Positions 61,190 through 64,000 of a DNA stretch of 64,000 bases are shown here, one piece after another. Source of the stretch: Kitasatospora sp. SolWspMP-SS2h. Lineage in GTDB: Bacteria > Actinomycetota > Actinomycetes > Streptomycetales > Streptomycetaceae. A program made the position numbers and the translations under genes. The DNA is taken from the NCBI RefSeq assembly GCF_003259315.1, contig NZ_QLLT01000001.1:62001-126000 (forward strand). The letters run 5' to 3'. The notes below the pieces were generated by a model, which made no database searches, had not been told where the DNA came from, and saw only the letters and a list, made by a program, of their open reading frames with translations. Every line of letters begins with the position of its first letter. Within the stretch, counting starts at the first letter, position 1.

Positions 61190-61202
61190 TGGGGAGGGTG
61201 GT

Positions 61203-62648
61203 TCAGGAGGTGGTGCAGGCGGTGCCGTTCAGCGTGAAGGCGGTCGGGGTGGTGTTGTTCGACCCGTAGGTCGCCTGCAGGCCGAAGCCGGTGGACGCAC
61301 CCGCCGCCAGGGTGCCGTTGTAGCCGAGGTCGGTGGCGGTGACGGCGGCCCCGCTCTGGGTGACCTTGGCGTTCCAGGCGCTGGTGACCTTCTGGTCGCC
61401 GGGGAACGTCCAGCGGAGCGTCCAGCCGGAGATCGCGGCGGAGCCGGTGTTCTTCACCGTCACGTCGGCGGTGAAGCCGCCCGCCCAGGAGTTGGCCCGG
61501 TACGCGATCGAGCAGGACGCGTTCCCGGTCGGCGGCTGGGAGGTCGGAGGCTGCGAGGTCGGCGGCTGGGACGTCGGCGGCTGCGAGGTGGGCGGCTGCG
61601 AGGACGGCGACGGGGACGGCGTGCTCGGGTCGGGCGCGTTCTGCGCCAGCTGGTAGGCGATGTCGGGGACGAACGTCCCGGCCGCGGCGGCGCAGCCGTC
61701 GGCCTCGCCCGGGGGCTTGATCCACAGGAAGGCGTCGACGGCGCTGTCGTTGGTCGCGGCGGTCGGGTAGTTGCCGATCCGGCGGCCGGACGGGTCGCAC
61801 CAGGCGCTGCCCGCCGGGCCGTTGCCGTTGCGGCTGGTGTCGATGACGGCGTGCAGGTTGCCGGGGTTGCCGAGGGCGTTCAGCACGTTGCGGGCGAAGG
61901 AGCTCTCGTTGGCGGTGGTGTTGAAGTTGGAGACGTTGGTGAAGAAGCCGTCCGCGTTCAGCACGCCCGCGCCGCGCAGCCGGTTGGCCTGCTCGGCGGC
62001 GGAGTTCCAGGTGGAGTGGCCGCCGTCGAGGTAGACCTTGGCGTTCGGGTTGGCGGCGTGGAGGGTGGTGACGGCGCGGGCCAGCGAGGCGAACCGGTCG
62101 TTCTGCTGCTGGGCGCTCAGGCAGGTGGTGAGCGCGATCGAGTCGGGCTCCAGCACCACCACAGCGCGCGAACTGCCCAGCCCGGCGGCGAACTTGCCGA
62201 CCCACGCGTCGTACGAGGGCAGGTCGGGCGCGCCGCCGGCGGAGGCGCCGCCGCAGTCCCGGTTGGGGATCGCGTAGGCCACCAGCACCGGCACCTGGCC
62301 GGCCTGGGCGGCGGCCGAGGTGACCGCGCGGACGTCGGAGGTGACGCTGTCGGGGCGGTAGTTGGAGAACCAGATGCCCTGCGGCTGGCTGGCGATCCGC
62401 TTGGAGATCACCTGGGTGCGGGAGTCCCCGGGGTTGGCGGCGACCCACTTGACGACCTGCGAGGTCGGGTCCTTGTAGAACTGGGTGTCGGCGGCGAGGC
62501 TGCCCTGCACGGCCGCGCCCGCGCCGCCCTGGGCGGCGACCACCAGGCCGACGGCCGAGGTCGCGGCGGCGAGGGCGAGGGCGGCGGCCCGACGGGTCGG
62601 CCGGACGGGCGGGACGGGGGTGTGCCGGTGCGGGTCGGGGGTGTGCAC
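61203..62648 (-). CDS. Secreted GH6 cellulase with CBM2
   Basis: GTG 62648 has GGAGGA upstream on the complement. The 481-residue protein has a Tat/Sec-like signal with Arg-Arg (PTRRAAALALAAATSAVGL), a GH6 domain (VLVAYAIPNRDCGG, VVVLEPDSIAL with the catalytic Asp, VIDTSRNGNGP, FLWIKPPGEADG), a linker of PPTSQ units (61528-61601) and a C-terminal CBM2 (CSIAYRANSWAGGFTADVTVKNTG, GWTLRWTFPGDQ). It hydrolyses cellulose outside the cell. The CebR-type palindrome upstream links it to the GH12 gene. Confidence 0.93.
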   Translation of the reverse strand: MHTPDPHRHTPVPPVRPTRRAAALALAAATSAVGLVVAAQGGAGAAVQGSLAADTQFYKDPTSQVVKWVAANPGDSRTQVISKRIASQPQGIWFSNYRPDSVTSDVRAVTSAAAQAGQVPVLVAYAIPNRDCGGASAGGAPDLPSYDAWVGKFAAGLGSSRAVVVLEPDSIALTTCLSAQQQNDRFASLARAVTTLHAANPNAKVYLDGGHSTWNSAAEQANRLRGAGVLNADGFFTNVSNFNTTANESSFARNVLNALGNPGNLHAVIDTSRNGNGPAGSAWCDPSGRRIGNYPTAATNDSAVDAFLWIKPPGEADGCAAAAGTFVPDIAYQLAQNAPDPSTPSPSPSSQPPTSQPPTSQPPTSQPPTSQPPTGNASCSIAYRANSWAGGFTADVTVKNTGSAAISGWTLRWTFPGDQKVTSAWNAKVTQSGAAVTATDLGYNGTLAAGASTGFGLQATYGSNNTTPTAFTLNGTACTTS

Positions 62649-62740
62649 GGTGTCCTCCGGTGGGGTGCTCTCGGGTGGGAGAGGCGGACGGCAGCCGGGT
62701 GGGGGGCATGCTGACCGGGGCCGATGCGGGAGCCGGAGCG

Positions 62741-62754
62741 TGGGAGCGCTCCCG
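62741..62754 (-). promoter_or_regulatory. CebR-type operator before the GH6 gene
   Basis: TGGGAGCGCTCCCG differs from the perfect CebR operator at one base (13 of 14). It lies 93 bases before the GH6 start. The remainder of 62649-62988 has no gene. Confidence 0.8.
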
Positions 62755-62988
62755 CAACGAACCGCGCCCGATGCTAGCGGCCCGCCCCGCCCTCACGGCA
62801 GGCCCCGGACACCGCGAACTCCCGCCGCCCCGAACGACCCTGACTCCGCGCCACCGGGCCGAACCGCCGCCGAACCGCCGTCGAACAGGCCCTTCGCGCC
62901 CGTCCCGCCCGCGCCCGGCCGTCTCGGGGAGCCGACCGGCCCCGCGAAACTTTCACCCGGGACGGAACGGGACCGGCGGCCGCCCCCC

Positions 62989-64000
62989 TCACCCCTGCGG
63001 CGCCCGGGCGGGCTCGGGCAGGTCGAGGGTGGCGATGTCCTCCCCCATCGCGAGCATCCGGTCCAGCAGCGGGCGTCGGCCGAGCAGGGTGTTGCGCAGC
63101 CACAGGCCGCGGGCGGTGCGCGGGGCGAGGAAGGGCCCGGTGCGGTCGCCGCCGCGCTGGCAGCGCCGGGCGTAGGGGCGGACGGTGCGTTCGTAGCGGG
63201 TGAGTGCGGTGCGGTGGTCGCCGTCGGCGCGGGCGAGTTCGGCGGCCAGGACGTACGCGGCGACCAGGGCGGTGCCGGTGCCCATGCCGCCGATGGTGGC
63301 GCCGCAGGCGGCGTCGCCGAGCAGGGCGATCCGGCCGTCGGACCAGGCGGGGACGTCGGCGCGGCTGATCGAGTCGACGTACAGGTCGCGGTCGTCGACC
63401 TCGTCCAGGGTGGCGAGCAGGTGCGGGACGGGGTGCGGCAGGTCGGCGAAGCGTTCGCGCAGCAGGGCCTTGAGGCGGGCGGGGTCGTGCCGGTCGAGGG
63501 GGAGTTCGGGCGAGGCGAACAGCAGGAAGGCGCCGGCCCGGTCGGGGTCGCGGGGGTCGGCCCCGGCGGCGGCGAGTCGGCCGGGGGTGTTGATGCCGGT
63601 GCTGCCGGCGGGCAGGCCGAGGCGGTTGGGGAAGGGCCAGGTGGCGGCGTAGTAGCCGAGGTGGCGGACGTAGCGCCGTTCCGGCCCGAAGGCGAGGGCG
63701 CGGACCCGGGAGTGCAGGCCGTCGGCACCGATCACCAGGTCGAAGTGCCGTTCGGGGGCGTGCCGGAAGGAGACCAGGACGCCGTCGGGCCGCTGCCGCA
63801 GGGCGGTGGCGGTGTCGCCGAACAGGTACTCGGTGCCGGGCGCGCTGTGCCGGTGCAGCAGCCGGACGAGGTCGCCGCGCGGGATCTCCACCTCGCCCCC
63901 GGCGAACTCGGCGGGCAGCCGCAGCCTGGTCCGGCCGCGCGGGTCGGTGAAGGTCATGGGGGTGCCGCCGGTGCGGTGCGCGCGCAGTTCGTCCAGCAGG
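62989..64000 (-). CDS. FAD-dependent monooxygenase (5' end beyond the window)
   Basis: The frame is open to the window edge, with LLDELRAHRTGGTP before MTFTDPRGRT, so the true start lies beyond 64000. The visible part (about 336 residues) has LVIGADGLHSRVRALAFGPERR (DG motif) and IALLGDAACGATIGGMGTGTALVA (GD motif), the flavin-binding parts of group A monooxygenases of the PHBH/TetX type. The N-terminal GxGxxG is not in the window. Substrate unknown. Confidence 0.88.
   Translation of the reverse strand, partial: LLDELRAHRTGGTPMTFTDPRGRTRLRLPAEFAGGEVEIPRGDLVRLLHRHSAPGTEYLFGDTATALRQRPDGVLVSFRHAPERHFDLVIGADGLHSRVRALAFGPERRYVRHLGYYAATWPFPNRLGLPAGSTGINTPGRLAAAGADPRDPDRAGAFLLFASPELPLDRHDPARLKALLRERFADLPHPVPHLLATLDEVDDRDLYVDSISRADVPAWSDGRIALLGDAACGATIGGMGTGTALVAAYVLAAELARADGDHRTALTRYERTVRPYARRCQRGGDRTGPFLAPRTARGLWLRNTLLGRRPLLDRMLAMGEDIATLDLPEPARAPQG

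Overview
The window is about 74% GC with dense, mostly co-directional gene blocks, GTG/TTG starts, GGAGG-type ribosome sites, strong G+C bias at third codon positions, Tat signals, CebR-type operators and a class-typical short leader peptide. All of this points to a Streptomyces/Kitasatospora-like actinomycete, and probably to an accessory (chromosome-arm-like) region rich in secondary metabolism, catabolism and secreted hydrolases. No rRNA, tRNA, CRISPR array, IS element or phage gene was recognised.

Layout. 1-9.6 kb: the 3' end of a non-ribosomal peptide synthetase cluster: a truncated gene ending in T-E domains, translationally coupled to a C-A-T-C-A-T-R gene. The terminal reductase means the peptide should leave as an aldehyde or alcohol; hand-read specificity codes suggest an aliphatic residue followed by Phe. 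9.8-14.9 kb: polyprenyl synthase, MarR regulator with divergent hydrolase, an acetyltransferase and small hypothetical genes. 14.2-22.4 kb: an IclR-controlled operon for the protocatechuate 4,5-cleavage (lig) pathway: hydratase, aldolase, PDC lactonase, fused LigA-LigB dioxygenase, CHMS dehydrogenase and an aldo/keto reductase. 22.4-34 kb: single genes and regulator/enzyme pairs (FAD monooxygenase/TetR, flavodoxin-like oxidoreductase/XRE, SDR-TetR with a large operator dyad, a tiny two-gene pair, a VOC protein, an XRE/TPR-like regulator). 34-44 kb: secreted and envelope proteins (M4-M28 double metallopeptidase, signal peptidase I, PhoD phosphatase, a hydrolase with 14 tyrosine-led pentapeptides, an HNH nuclease).

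44.6-52 kb: an oligopeptide ABC operon (lipoprotein, two permeases, double ATPase, membrane dipeptidase) preceded by a 22-residue leader peptide ending Ser-Ser-Ser-Leu-Cys-Arg, which suggests cysteine-linked attenuation. 52-63 kb: two secreted cellulases (GH12-lectin and GH6-CBM2), each behind a TGGGAGCGCTCCC(A/G) palindrome, separated by a MOSC protein, HD protein, exonuclease, gamma-carbonic anhydrase, Lrp/AsnC regulator with amino-acid permease, and a proline-rich membrane protein pair. The window ends inside another FAD monooxygenase gene.

A pattern across the window is the abundance of in-frame tandem repeats, mostly 15 bp (five codons), inside linkers of unrelated proteins, together with several near-perfect terminator hairpins at operon ends. 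Function assignments rest on motifs read by eye; no search was run.
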